From JAAUQA01 sp036351435 (lineage in GTDB: Bacteria > Pseudomonadota > Gammaproteobacteria > Competibacterales > Competibacteraceae), in the NCBI GenBank assembly GCA_036351435.1, contig JAZBPA010000395.1, positions 1 to 5,429 of the forward strand: a DNA stretch of 5,429 nt, read 5' to 3'. The first letter of the stretch is position 1. The number at the start of each line of letters is the position of its first letter. Shown in pieces: positions 1-5,353 of this stretch. The position numbers and the translations under genes were made by a program. A model generated the notes under the pieces. The model did no database searches, had not been told where the DNA came from, and saw only the letters and a program-made list of their open reading frames with translations.

Positions 1-141
1 CAACTGCCTAACCTGTTGCCGCAGGGATTCGTCCTCACCGCAGGCGTCCACGAGGTACGCTTCCCACTGCTCGGGAGTGTAGTACTCGATCGCGGCCAGG
101 AAGATGGTTTTCGCGTCCCGTTTTTCGGGTGGGCTTGTCAT
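1..141 (-). CDS. N-terminus of a planctomycete serine/threonine protein kinase-like protein (partial)
   Basis: Only the first 47 codons lie in the window; the frame runs off the left edge. The ATG at 141-139 is preceded by an AGGGA ribosome-binding site about 6-7 nt upstream. The peptide starts MTSPPEKRDAKTIFLAA and continues with Y-TPEQWEAYL, VDACGEDESLRQQV. The pattern 'IFLAA-E..tpeer.aYLd.aCg.d..LR..V' is the usual segment before the kinase domain in planctomycete Pkn-type kinases, which often also carry WD40 or TPR repeats. The kinase domain itself is outside the window, so function is inferred from this leader alone. Only 40 bp separate the start codon from the mobile element end, and the element operon is transcribed in the same direction, so the native upstream region has probably been replaced. 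Confidence 0.72.
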   Translation of the reverse strand, partial: MTSPPEKRDAKTIFLAAIEYYTPEQWEAYLVDACGEDESLRQQVRQL

Positions 142-181
142 CCAGAATCCCTTTCGTGCTTGGGCCTTGCGTCAACGTCGA

Positions 182-226
182 TGGGGCTCAGATACCGTGA
201 CCCGGCTGTGCTCAGGTACCGTGACC
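182..226 (+). repeat. Left terminal repeat of the element (two 24-bp-period units)
   Basis: Two near-identical 17-mers, GCTCAGATACCGTGACC (186-202) and GCTCAGGTACCGTGACC (210-226), differ at one base and are spaced exactly 24 bp apart. The outer one is preceded by TGGG. The inverse arrangement is found at 5310-5353. These are most likely transposase-binding sites like the multiple end repeats known for IS21. The second unit supplies the stop codon of the last gene of the operon (TGA, 214-212). Confidence 0.85.
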
Positions 227-1168
227 GTTTGGTTTCGAGAGGGGTTGGGAGGGCGAGGGCGGGAGATGGTGGTTCTGGGTTGCGTCGGGACGAGCGTTGT
301 GCGCGATGAGGACGTCGTTCCAATCCTTGGCGGGTGGGCGTAGTCGCTGAATGAGGGGATAGCTGGTGATCATCGCCTTCGCCGCGTCATCGCCAGCTTG
401 GTCCGCGTCGAAGCCGCAAGCGATCGTGTAGCCCCGAGCGATGAGGGCTGGCAGCCAGCGTGGATTGCTCCGGACGCCCGACGTGGAGATACAGATTCGC
501 TCGCGGTCCAAGGCGTGACAGCTGATCGCGTCGATCGCCGATTCACAGAGAACGATGCGTTGCGATACTGCGTCGCCGATCCAGAAAAAGCCAGCATCTT
601 TGGTCGACCCCGGCGCCATCCCCCGCCAGCTTTGTCCGCCAGTGCCACGAAGTTCCGCTCCGACCACACGGTGAGGCTTGCCCGCCAGCATCAGAAAAAC
701 CGCGTTACCACGTTGGTCCGCGTAGAGTCGCCCCTCGTCAATGAGCGAGTTCACCAGAGCGACCGGCAGACCGCGTTGGTGAACGAGATAACCGATCGCG
801 CGAGACAACTTGCCGTTATGGCGGACCGGCAGCCGCAGTGCGCGCTTCGCCCCGGCTTGCGTTGACGAGGACCGAAGCGTGTGAAGAGGGTCGGTGGTGA
901 CGATGCCAGCCACGTTCCGCGCCAGCCAGAGCACGGCTGCGCGGAAGTCACGCTCACCAAGATGCAGCACCAGATCGATCGCTCCGCCACCACCGACGCC
1001 CTGCTGCCAGTTCATGAACCGCGCGCCCGTGATCGAGAGGGGGCCTTGGTCCGTGTGCCATTTTCTTTTGTCAAGGCGATCACGCACCGCGTGGCGTGCC
1101 TGCAACACCGCCTCCAACGGCAACGCGCGCACCTGGTCCGCGAGTTGCCCGAACTCGTCGAAGTTCAT
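212..1168 (-). CDS. DUF3991/Toprim domain protein (primase-like), passenger of the transposon
   Basis: The protein has 318 aa. Residues 38-70 (W-TDQG...ITGARFMNW, then a GVGGGGAIDLV loop) resemble the degenerate, zinc-less CHC2-like N-terminal region of DUF3991 proteins. Residues 118-175 match DUF3991 (SRAIGYLVHQRGLP, LYADQRGNAVFLM, VVGAELRGT). Residues 203-265 are a Toprim fold: IVLCESAIDA with the conserved acidic E209, then GFDADQAGD with D254 and D256. KDWNDVL (281-287) is the usual closing motif. Toprim domains coordinate Mg2+ in primases, topoisomerases and related nucleases; DUF3991/Toprim proteins are mostly found on plasmids and integrative elements. The start codon overlaps the istB stop as ATGA (1168-1165) with only a weak ribosome-binding site, which implies translational coupling. 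The stop codon lies in the left terminal repeat. The role in transposition is unknown; a part in replicative repair of the inserted or excised element is only a guess. Confidence 0.85.
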   Translation of the reverse strand: MNFDEFGQLADQVRALPLEAVLQARHAVRDRLDKRKWHTDQGPLSITGARFMNWQQGVGGGGAIDLVLHLGERDFRAAVLWLARNVAGIVTTDPLHTLRSSSTQAGAKRALRLPVRHNGKLSRAIGYLVHQRGLPVALVNSLIDEGRLYADQRGNAVFLMLAGKPHRVVGAELRGTGGQSWRGMAPGSTKDAGFFWIGDAVSQRIVLCESAIDAISCHALDRERICISTSGVRSNPRWLPALIARGYTIACGFDADQAGDDAAKAMITSYPLIQRLRPPAKDWNDVLIAHNARPDATQNHHLPPSPSQPLSKPNGHGT

Positions 1169-1989
1169 GACTCGTCGGAGCCATCGCCTTCCTGGCCATT
1201 TTCATCCGATTCCGTCGCATCCGCATCATCCTCATCGGGGGAGTCCTCCGGCTGCTGCTCGCCTAAAGGGTCACGCAACGTACGGCACTTCTTCATGTTG
1301 ATCACATGACTGTTCTCCGTCAGGCGGTCGACCAAGGCGGCTGTCAAATGCGTGTTCTGGAGGAACGATCCCCACTCGCTAAAACCCAGATTGGATGTGA
1401 TGAGCGTTGTTTTACTCTTGTGCCGCTTTTGCATCAGCGTAAAGAACAAGCCGACTTGAGCCGCCTCCACTTCGATATAGCCAACCTCGTCAATGACCAG
1501 GCAATCGTACGATGCGTACTTGCGGATCACTTTGGCTTCCGAGTGATCGGCGATCGATGTATACAGTTCCGCGACCAGTTGGGCGAAACGGATGAAGTAA
1601 CCACGATACCCGGCATCAATCGCACGGAGCAGGAAGCTGGTGGCCAGACCTGTCTTGCCGCAGCCGGTCGGTCCCAACCAGATGACGTTCTGCTGTTTGG
1701 TCATGAAGTCCAGGCTATCGTAAAGGGACATGATGCGTTTCCGGTCCAATTTTGGTTGACGTGAAAAGGGATACGTTTCAATCTCCAGCAGTTCGGGAAT
1801 GTGGGCACGCTTTCGCCGCAGAACCCGAGCATTGTCGTTCTTGCTGCGGCATTCTTCTTCCAAGACCAACTTCAGGAACCGCTCGTGCGAGAATTTGCCA
1901 CGTCGTGCCCGCGTCAGTAACTCATCCCAGTTAGCCAGCAGTGACCATAAACGCAGGTATTTAAGAATCTGTTGCAACTCTTCATGCAT
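1165..1989 (-). CDS. istB: IstB-like AAA+ ATPase, transposition helper
   Basis: The protein has 274 aa when started at ATG 1989, which has an AGGA site 5 nt upstream (AGGAAGAAGATG) and overlaps the istA stop as ATGCATGA. The open frame runs further upstream to 2121, but those 44 residues lie inside the istA coding region and do not look IstB-like. The N-terminal helical region (1-100) is followed by Walker A GPTGCGKT (106-113), Walker B CLVIDE (163-168), a sensor-1 type TTLITSN (194-200) followed by LGFSEWGSFL, and DRLTENSHVI (221-230), all standard for IstB/DnaC-type ATPases. In IS21, IstB oligomerises on target DNA and stimulates strand transfer by IstA. Unusual is a C-terminal tail (244-274) that is almost entirely D, E, S and G and goes beyond the usual family end; it could contact a partner protein or mimic DNA. 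Confidence 0.95.
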   Translation of the reverse strand: MHEELQQILKYLRLWSLLANWDELLTRARRGKFSHERFLKLVLEEECRSKNDNARVLRRKRAHIPELLEIETYPFSRQPKLDRKRIMSLYDSLDFMTKQQNVIWLGPTGCGKTGLATSFLLRAIDAGYRGYFIRFAQLVAELYTSIADHSEAKVIRKYASYDCLVIDEVGYIEVEAAQVGLFFTLMQKRHKSKTTLITSNLGFSEWGSFLQNTHLTAALVDRLTENSHVINMKKCRTLRDPLGEQQPEDSPDEDDADATESDENGQEGDGSDES

Positions 1990-3517
1990 CTTCTTCCTCG
2001 CTTTCATCAGGGGTAACGGAATCGTTATCTTGGAGTGGGTCATCCAAGTCATACTGCGAAAGATCGGGCTCGTCCGTGAGACAACCTTCCTGGTATGCGG
2101 GACGCTCGCGATAGTTCTCATCGACGTCGACGTCCGGCAGCCGCTGTTCTCCCTGGTTCATGCAGAACCAGGCGATGCGTTTGACCGTTTCCAACTCCGC
2201 CACGCGATAGGTCAATGCGCGCTGCAGCGCCTGGACGAACGCAGTCTTCGGCACCTGGCGACTGAACGTAAACAACGCCCGCAAGAATCGGTAACGCTCT
2301 CTGGCCAGTGTCTTGTTGACGTAGTCGACATAGGCGGAGACCTCCGTTCCCATGGCCCGCAGTCGCTTCTCTTCCTGCTCCGCTCCGTTCCTGCGGTGGC
2401 GCGGAAGATAACGCGGCTGGGGCTGTCCCGGGGGGCTGAACCGTTCGTTGCGGACACCGACTGGCGGCAGCGGATACTCGGCCAGCAGACGACGATGTTG
2501 AAAGATCTTCAACGAGTCGGCGTACTCGAGCAGCTTGACGTCCTCACACCCCTCACCCGGCACCCAGTAGTAGTTCGCCTGGAATGCGGCATACCCGTAC
2601 TGATCTGTCACGCGAGCGTGCATACAGTAAGGCGCCGGAAGATGGTCGGGCAACTTCGTCAGGTACTCGCGTTCATGTTCGAAGGCGACCGCGGCGATCA
2701 GGCCCGTTCGCTTGTTCACGCGGTGTTCCATCCGCACGGTGGCCCACTCGAAAGCCTGGGCGTTCAAGTCTTCCAGGCTGTCGAAGCTGCGCCCGGCGAA
2801 GAAGTTGGTCACCGTGGTCCAGAATCCGCGTTCATTACCAGCTTTTCGATTTGAATGTCGAACCTCATGGCATACGAATTGGAAAGCGTAGCGCTGTGCA
2901 AACACTTCCATTTCTGGAGCGATGATCGCGTGTTTGCCGGTCCCTCGCAGTCTGGCCAGGTTGGTGTTGTCAATGATGTTGTTCGGGGCCGAATATCCCC
3001 AGAACATCAATGCTTCGTGGAGGAAGCACTTCATCGTGAAGCGGTTAAACACCCGGTAGAACTTCAAGTACTTGCGCTTCGAGTAACGCAAATACAACAG
3101 GCTGGCGATCACCGCCGTCCAGACACCGGCCAGTTTCAACCGGTAGGGAGACGTGTCGTGCTGCATTTCGGCGCCCGGCTGGTCGGGAACACGGTCGCAG
3201 CGAGTCTTCGCAGGCTTGCTGATTCCCTGTTCACGCAAGATGCGCGTGAGTGTGGAATAGCCAACGTCGATCTTCTCTTCTTCCCGCAGCTTTTCATGGA
3301 CGCGTTCGATCCACCCGTCACATTCGCGGTAGAGACGTCGGAGTAGTTCAAGGTCGAGTTCGATCTTATCGCATCGGGCCGTTGGCGGTTGTTCTTTCTG
3401 CCGGAGGATCTTGCGAATGGTGTTACGGCTCAGATGCAAGCTCCGGCTGATTTGCCCGATGGGCATGCCTTCTTCGTGTAGCTTGCAAATTACTTTACAG
3501 GTGTCCGGATCGATCAT
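1982..3517 (-). CDS. istA: IstA-like DDE transposase (IS21 family)
   Basis: The protein has 511 aa, within the usual IstA range. ATG 3517 is preceded by GAGGA 6 nt upstream, and the gene overlaps the end of the ParB-like gene by 23 bp. Residues 17-39 form an HTH (GMPIGQISRSLHLSRNTIRK) that should bind the terminal repeats. The catalytic core shows the DDE triad: D121 in EMQHD, D183 in NNIIDNTN and E229 in RKAGNERGF. Residues 303-320 (VTDQYGYAAFQANYYWVPG) match the beta-barrel 'Mu C-terminal' type region. No frameshift or stop interrupts the gene, so it is predicted to be active. The C-terminus (about 481-511) is strongly acidic and ends ESEEEDA, parallel to the acidic tail of the IstB partner. 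It is third in the operon, not first as in ordinary IS21 elements. Confidence 0.95.
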   Translation of the reverse strand: MIDPDTCKVICKLHEEGMPIGQISRSLHLSRNTIRKILRQKEQPPTARCDKIELDLELLRRLYRECDGWIERVHEKLREEEKIDVGYSTLTRILREQGISKPAKTRCDRVPDQPGAEMQHDTSPYRLKLAGVWTAVIASLLYLRYSKRKYLKFYRVFNRFTMKCFLHEALMFWGYSAPNNIIDNTNLARLRGTGKHAIIAPEMEVFAQRYAFQFVCHEVRHSNRKAGNERGFWTTVTNFFAGRSFDSLEDLNAQAFEWATVRMEHRVNKRTGLIAAVAFEHEREYLTKLPDHLPAPYCMHARVTDQYGYAAFQANYYWVPGEGCEDVKLLEYADSLKIFQHRRLLAEYPLPPVGVRNERFSPPGQPQPRYLPRHRRNGAEQEEKRLRAMGTEVSAYVDYVNKTLARERYRFLRALFTFSRQVPKTAFVQALQRALTYRVAELETVKRIAWFCMNQGEQRLPDVDVDENYRERPAYQEGCLTDEPDLSQYDLDDPLQDNDSVTPDESEEEDA

Positions 3518-4394
3518 GAAATTTCCTCATGCTTTCTTCAAAAGGTCCGAGTTGGGTGAGTACGCTGCTTGCGAGCAGGTTGGCTTGCGCAAAAAACGCA
3601 CGGCTCGCCAGCTTGCGGTGGCCGCATTTGGCCATGAACTGCTGCATCAGCTTCTGCACGGCTTGCAGGTCTTTGAGCAGCATCCGCTCCATGGCGTTAC
3701 AGCCTTGCTGGTCGTCGGGAACGTTTTGGAGATACTCCAGCGTCCAGTCGAGCTTTCCTGCTTCGATCCCTTGCCGAAGCGAATCGCTGCCGCGAAAGAA
3801 CGCTTCGGCCAACAGGTCGATCTCCCGCACGCTCAGCCGCCGGCCGGCCACCGCGCGGACGAAGGCTTCGACGTCCTGCTGGCGGACTTCGTTCATGCGC
3901 ATGAACCGGCGCAACGTGTACATGTAGCAGTAAACGGGAAATTTGCCGGCGAAGAGAACCTGCTGGATCGTGGAACTCATCTCGTCCAACAGGCCCCGCC
4001 GCATGCTGACCCAGCCCTTGCTGCGCCCCAGGGACTCGGCAACATCGACCGGACTCATGCCATGGACCGTCAGCAACTCTCCGACGAATTTCGCTTGTTC
4101 GAGAATATTCAGCCCCTGCTCCTGCCTCCCATGCATCAACTGCAGGATCCCATCGGCTTCTTCTTGGCCGAGCGAAATGTACGGAACGCATTCGAGATGC
4201 AGCTTCTGCGCACAGCGAAAGCGTTTAAAGCCGTTGAGCAGGACGCGGGCGTTGCCGGTATCGACTCCTTGCAGCGGTTCTTCAATACCACGGGAAACGA
4301 TGTCGGCCAGCAGGCGCGCTTCGCGGCCGCGATCTCGCAGCCGATAGCCCTGATACCGCAGATCCAGTGTGTTTCGTTCGACATTTTCATGCAC
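3495..4394 (-). CDS. ParB/RepB-like DNA-binding protein
   Basis: The protein has 299 aa and starts at GTG 4394, with AGGAG 7 nt upstream. That site overlaps the TAG stop of the preceding gene. An ATG at 4396 is out of frame. Residues 8-75 resemble a ParB N-terminal (ParB/sulfiredoxin-fold) domain: a short search-type segment ending in GIEEPL (36-41), then the 'vidGfrR...A...g...vP' pattern as LLNGFKRFRCAQKL..ECVP. The canonical GxRR box reads GFKRF, so CTP binding or nuclease activity is uncertain. Residues 97-133 contain an HTH (GMSPVDVAESLGRSKGWVSM, 112-131) typical of ParB/KorB/RepB. The C-terminal half is helical and resembles plasmid RepB C-terminal regions. No ParA partner is seen, so true segregation is unlikely. 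Its place directly before the transposase suggests a role in element control, end binding or target choice; this is inference. Confidence 0.8.
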   Translation of the reverse strand: MHENVERNTLDLRYQGYRLRDRGREARLLADIVSRGIEEPLQGVDTGNARVLLNGFKRFRCAQKLHLECVPYISLGQEEADGILQLMHGRQEQGLNILEQAKFVGELLTVHGMSPVDVAESLGRSKGWVSMRRGLLDEMSSTIQQVLFAGKFPVYCYMYTLRRFMRMNEVRQQDVEAFVRAVAGRRLSVREIDLLAEAFFRGSDSLRQGIEAGKLDWTLEYLQNVPDDQQGCNAMERMLLKDLQAVQKLMQQFMAKCGHRKLASRAFFAQANLLASSVLTQLGPFEESMRKFHDRSGHL

Positions 4395-4404
4395 ATTGCT
4401 TCTC

Positions 4405-4968
4405 CTAAGGCGGGTGTTGGTGCAGAAAACGGAGAACGTACTTCTTGCGCAGGCAAAGTGCCATGCTGTGTTGTCTCAGTAGTTCGAGCAGGTGAACCAC
4501 CAACTCGCTACGGCTGATCGATCTGCGCTCGAGCAGGCCGATGACGCTGGTCAGGTAGGGCAGGACGGGAGAAGCGACAATGATCTCGGGAGTGAGAACC
4601 ACCGCGTCGAGCACGAGTTGTAGGTCGGTCAGCAGTTCATCCGGAATCGCTCGTGGCGTCTGCTGCGGACGGCACGATTCGGGCGGCCGCGACTCGGGGA
4701 GCTCATGCGCCCCTGAGCATGATTGCCCCTGCTGCCGGGCCCCTTCCTTCTTCCGCCTGGCGTTCTGGATTTCCTTCTTCCGTCTTCCTTGCTCGGTGCG
4801 GTAGTAGGCGGTAGCTCGGTGGTTAGACGCCTGGCGGCGATGATGCTCTCGGCATCCGAAGGGGCAGCGTAGATCGGTGCGTCTGGCGTTGCGCGGATGG
4901 GTTAGAAAACGGATGCCACAATGGACGCAGTGCGTTACGCACTCGTTCAGACGCGGATGGTCCCTCAA
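4405..4968 (-). CDS. Unknown cysteine-rich probable zinc-binding protein, first gene of the transposon operon
   Basis: From the first standard in-frame start (TTG 4968) the protein has 187 aa. I do not recognise a named family. Residues 10-43 hold a likely zinc knuckle: C14-x2-C17 (THCVHCGIRF) and C35-x3-C39 (LRCPFGCREHH), with C10 and H42/H43 as spare ligands. A basic, low-complexity linker follows (RRKKEIQNARRKKEG, 62-76), then a Ser/Pro/Cys-rich stretch. The C-terminal part (110-187) is helical and Leu-rich (ELLTDLQLVLDAVVL, VVHLLELLRQ). Zinc plus basic region suggests nucleic-acid binding. The stop codon is 10 bp before the ParB-like gene. The TTG has no convincing ribosome-binding site, and the frame stays open and protein-like for 45 codons upstream, so the true start is probably further 5'; see the next entry. 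Confidence 0.7.
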   Translation of the reverse strand: MRDHPRLNECVTHCVHCGIRFLTHPRNARRTDLRCPFGCREHHRRQASNHRATAYYRTEQGRRKKEIQNARRKKEGARQQGQSCSGAHELPESRPPESCRPQQTPRAIPDELLTDLQLVLDAVVLTPEIIVASPVLPYLTSVIGLLERRSISRSELVVHLLELLRQHSMALCLRKKYVLRFLHQHPP

Positions 4969-5107
4969 GATCGACTCGAGTCGGTCCTGATATTGCCGGA
5001 CAAGCGGATTGACCCGGTCCTCGAAATGCCAGTCTTCACGAAATGTGAAAAACTCGGCGATCCCGAGGACAAAAAAGCGAGGGACTGTGATATAATTTCG
5101 AATTCAT
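4969..5107 (-). other. Probable 5' coding extension of the cysteine-rich gene, out of frame with its only good start
   Basis: In the frame of the cysteine-rich gene, translation is open from 5103 with a protein-like segment (FFVLGIAEFFTF, then REDWHFEDRVNPLVRQYQDR) but contains no ATG, GTG or TTG. A well-placed start exists in another frame: ATG 5107, with GAGG at 5117-5114 and a 6-nt spacer. That frame reads 23 codons and stops at 5038-5036. The two frames meet at a run of six T on the minus strand (5076-5071), where skipping one base would join them. Possible explanations are a programmed +1 or transcriptional slip, a homopolymer indel (mutation or sequencing error), or a rare start codon. 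Confidence 0.5.
5066..5096 (+). promoter_or_regulatory. Plus-strand promoter with consensus extended -10
   Basis: TGATATAAT (5088-5096) is a perfect extended -10 box (TGn plus TATAAT). A partial -35, AGGACA (5066-5071, 4 of 6), lies 19 bp upstream. The predicted start is near 5103 and the direction is opposite to the operon. There is no plus-strand gene downstream, only a terminator-like hairpin about 10 nt after the start. The motif lies over the putative 5' coding extension of the minus-strand gene, so chance cannot be excluded. Confidence 0.45.
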
Positions 5108-5167
5108 GCACATCCTCGTGTTACACCATCCATGCGAAAGCATCGAGAAGTAACACGAGGTTTTTTT
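5103..5167 (+). ncRNA. Candidate small antisense RNA, about 65 nt
   Basis: A plus-strand transcript starting about 7 nt after the consensus -10 box would end at the T-tract at 5161-5167. It would consist almost wholly of the stem-loop plus a short 5' tail. It is fully complementary to the operon leader, including the GAGG site (5114-5117) and ATG (5105-5107) of the first gene. Antisense RNAs that block transposase translation this way are known (RNA-OUT of IS10). Existence is predicted from promoter and terminator motifs alone. Confidence 0.35.
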
Positions 5168-5178
5168 CTGCGCATCAA
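5108..5178 (-). promoter_or_regulatory. Operon leader: weak promoter and hairpin that hides the first ribosome-binding site
   Basis: On the minus strand the 3' arm of the 11-bp stem contains GAGG (5117-5114), the only good ribosome-binding site before ATG 5107. A transcript coming from outside would carry both arms and mask it. A weak promoter, TTGATG (5178-5173), 17 bp, TGTTAC (5155-5150), would start RNA near 5143. That RNA lacks the 5' arm and leaves the site open. Such protection from read-through transcription is known in other insertion sequences. The -10 box matches only 3 of 6 bases, so the promoter is tentative. Confidence 0.35.
5114..5167 (+). terminator. Rho-independent terminator-like hairpin
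   Basis: A perfect 11-bp stem, CCTCGTGTTAC (5114-5124) with GTAACACGAGG (5150-5160), is followed directly by seven T (5161-5167). Inside the loop a second small hairpin, ATGC-GAAA-GCAT (5132-5143), has a GNRA-type tetraloop. Polarity of the T-tract fits termination of plus-strand transcripts only. On the minus strand an A-run precedes the stem, so it would not stop the operon. Confidence 0.65.
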
Positions 5179-5309
5179 GGAAAAACACCGTTCCGCATCA
5201 GGACGACCGAAACAATCACTCCGGCTTACGCAAACCGCCAACACTGCCCACTCCACCGCCTCAAGCAGAAAACTACCTGAAAAAAAACCTCTTTCCTTTC
5301 CAAGTAGTT
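5168..5309. other. Subterminal noncoding region at the right end
   Basis: No credible gene is seen here. It includes an A8 run (5280-5287) and a 9-bp inverted repeat with one mismatch, AACTACCTG (5271-5279) and CAAGTAGTT (5301-5309), next to the right terminal repeats. The mismatch is a G-U pair if transcribed from the minus strand. It may contain further promoter or protein-binding sites, but nothing is clear from the sequence. Confidence 0.4.
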
Positions 5310-5353
5310 GCGCAGTTATCTGAGCAAACAGCCGGTCACTTTTCTGAGCGGCA
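5310..5353 (-). repeat. Right terminal repeat of the element (two 24-bp-period units)
   Basis: Read on the minus strand, GCTCAGAAAAGTGACC (5349-5334) and GCTCAGATAACTGCGC (5325-5310) are 24 bp apart, the same period as at the left end. The outermost bases are TGCC before the first core. The outer unit keeps GTGACC; the inner one has diverged to CTGCGC. It is the inverted counterpart of 182-226. Confidence 0.82.

Larger units (their letters stand above)
182..5353 (-). mobile_element. IS21-like transposon with five genes, about 5.17 kb
   Basis: The element is bounded by inverted ends. The left end reads TGGGGCTCAG (182-191) on the plus strand and the right end reads TGCCGCTCAG (5353-5344) on the minus strand, 8 of 10 identical. 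Each end holds a second GCTCAG exactly 24 bp inward (210 and 5325). GTGACC follows the first GCTCAG on both sides, and GGCTG lies between the two repeats on both sides. Between the ends are an istA/istB pair and three extra genes, all on the minus strand. TG...CA termini with multiple internal repeats are usual for IS21-family elements, but the standard element is about 2-2.5 kb with two genes. No direct target duplication was found next to the ends. The exact outer base is inferred from the TG rule and could be off by a few bases. Confidence 0.85.

Noticed and set aside
171..181. Target-site duplication beside the element
   Set aside because: The bases before 182 (..CGTCGA) and after 5353 (TAGTTC..) do not match, also when the ends are shifted by a few bases.
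182..226. CRISPR-like direct repeats
   Set aside because: There are only two 17-bp units at 24-bp period, with no further copies and no cas genes; the inverted counterpart at 5310-5353 identifies them as transposon ends.
1990..2121. Upstream start of istB at 2121
   Set aside because: The extra 44 residues overlap istA extensively and do not look like an IstB N-terminus. ATG 1989 has a good ribosome-binding site and an 8-bp overlap with the istA stop.
1799..2854. Long plus-strand open frame (351 codons) opposite the transposase
   Set aside because: It lies fully antisense to istA and the start of istB, both of which show catalytic motifs. The translation has no recognisable motif, and its length follows from the composition of the real genes.
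3495..4394. ParB-like gene as evidence for a plasmid partition locus or origin
   Set aside because: No ParA gene, no replication initiator, and no clear parS-type palindrome were seen; the gene is locked into the transposon operon.
3411..4517. Long plus-strand open frame (368 codons) opposite the ParB-like gene
   Set aside because: It is antisense to the ParB-like gene, which has HTH and ParB motifs, correct ribosome-binding site and operon overlaps. The antisense product shows no domain.
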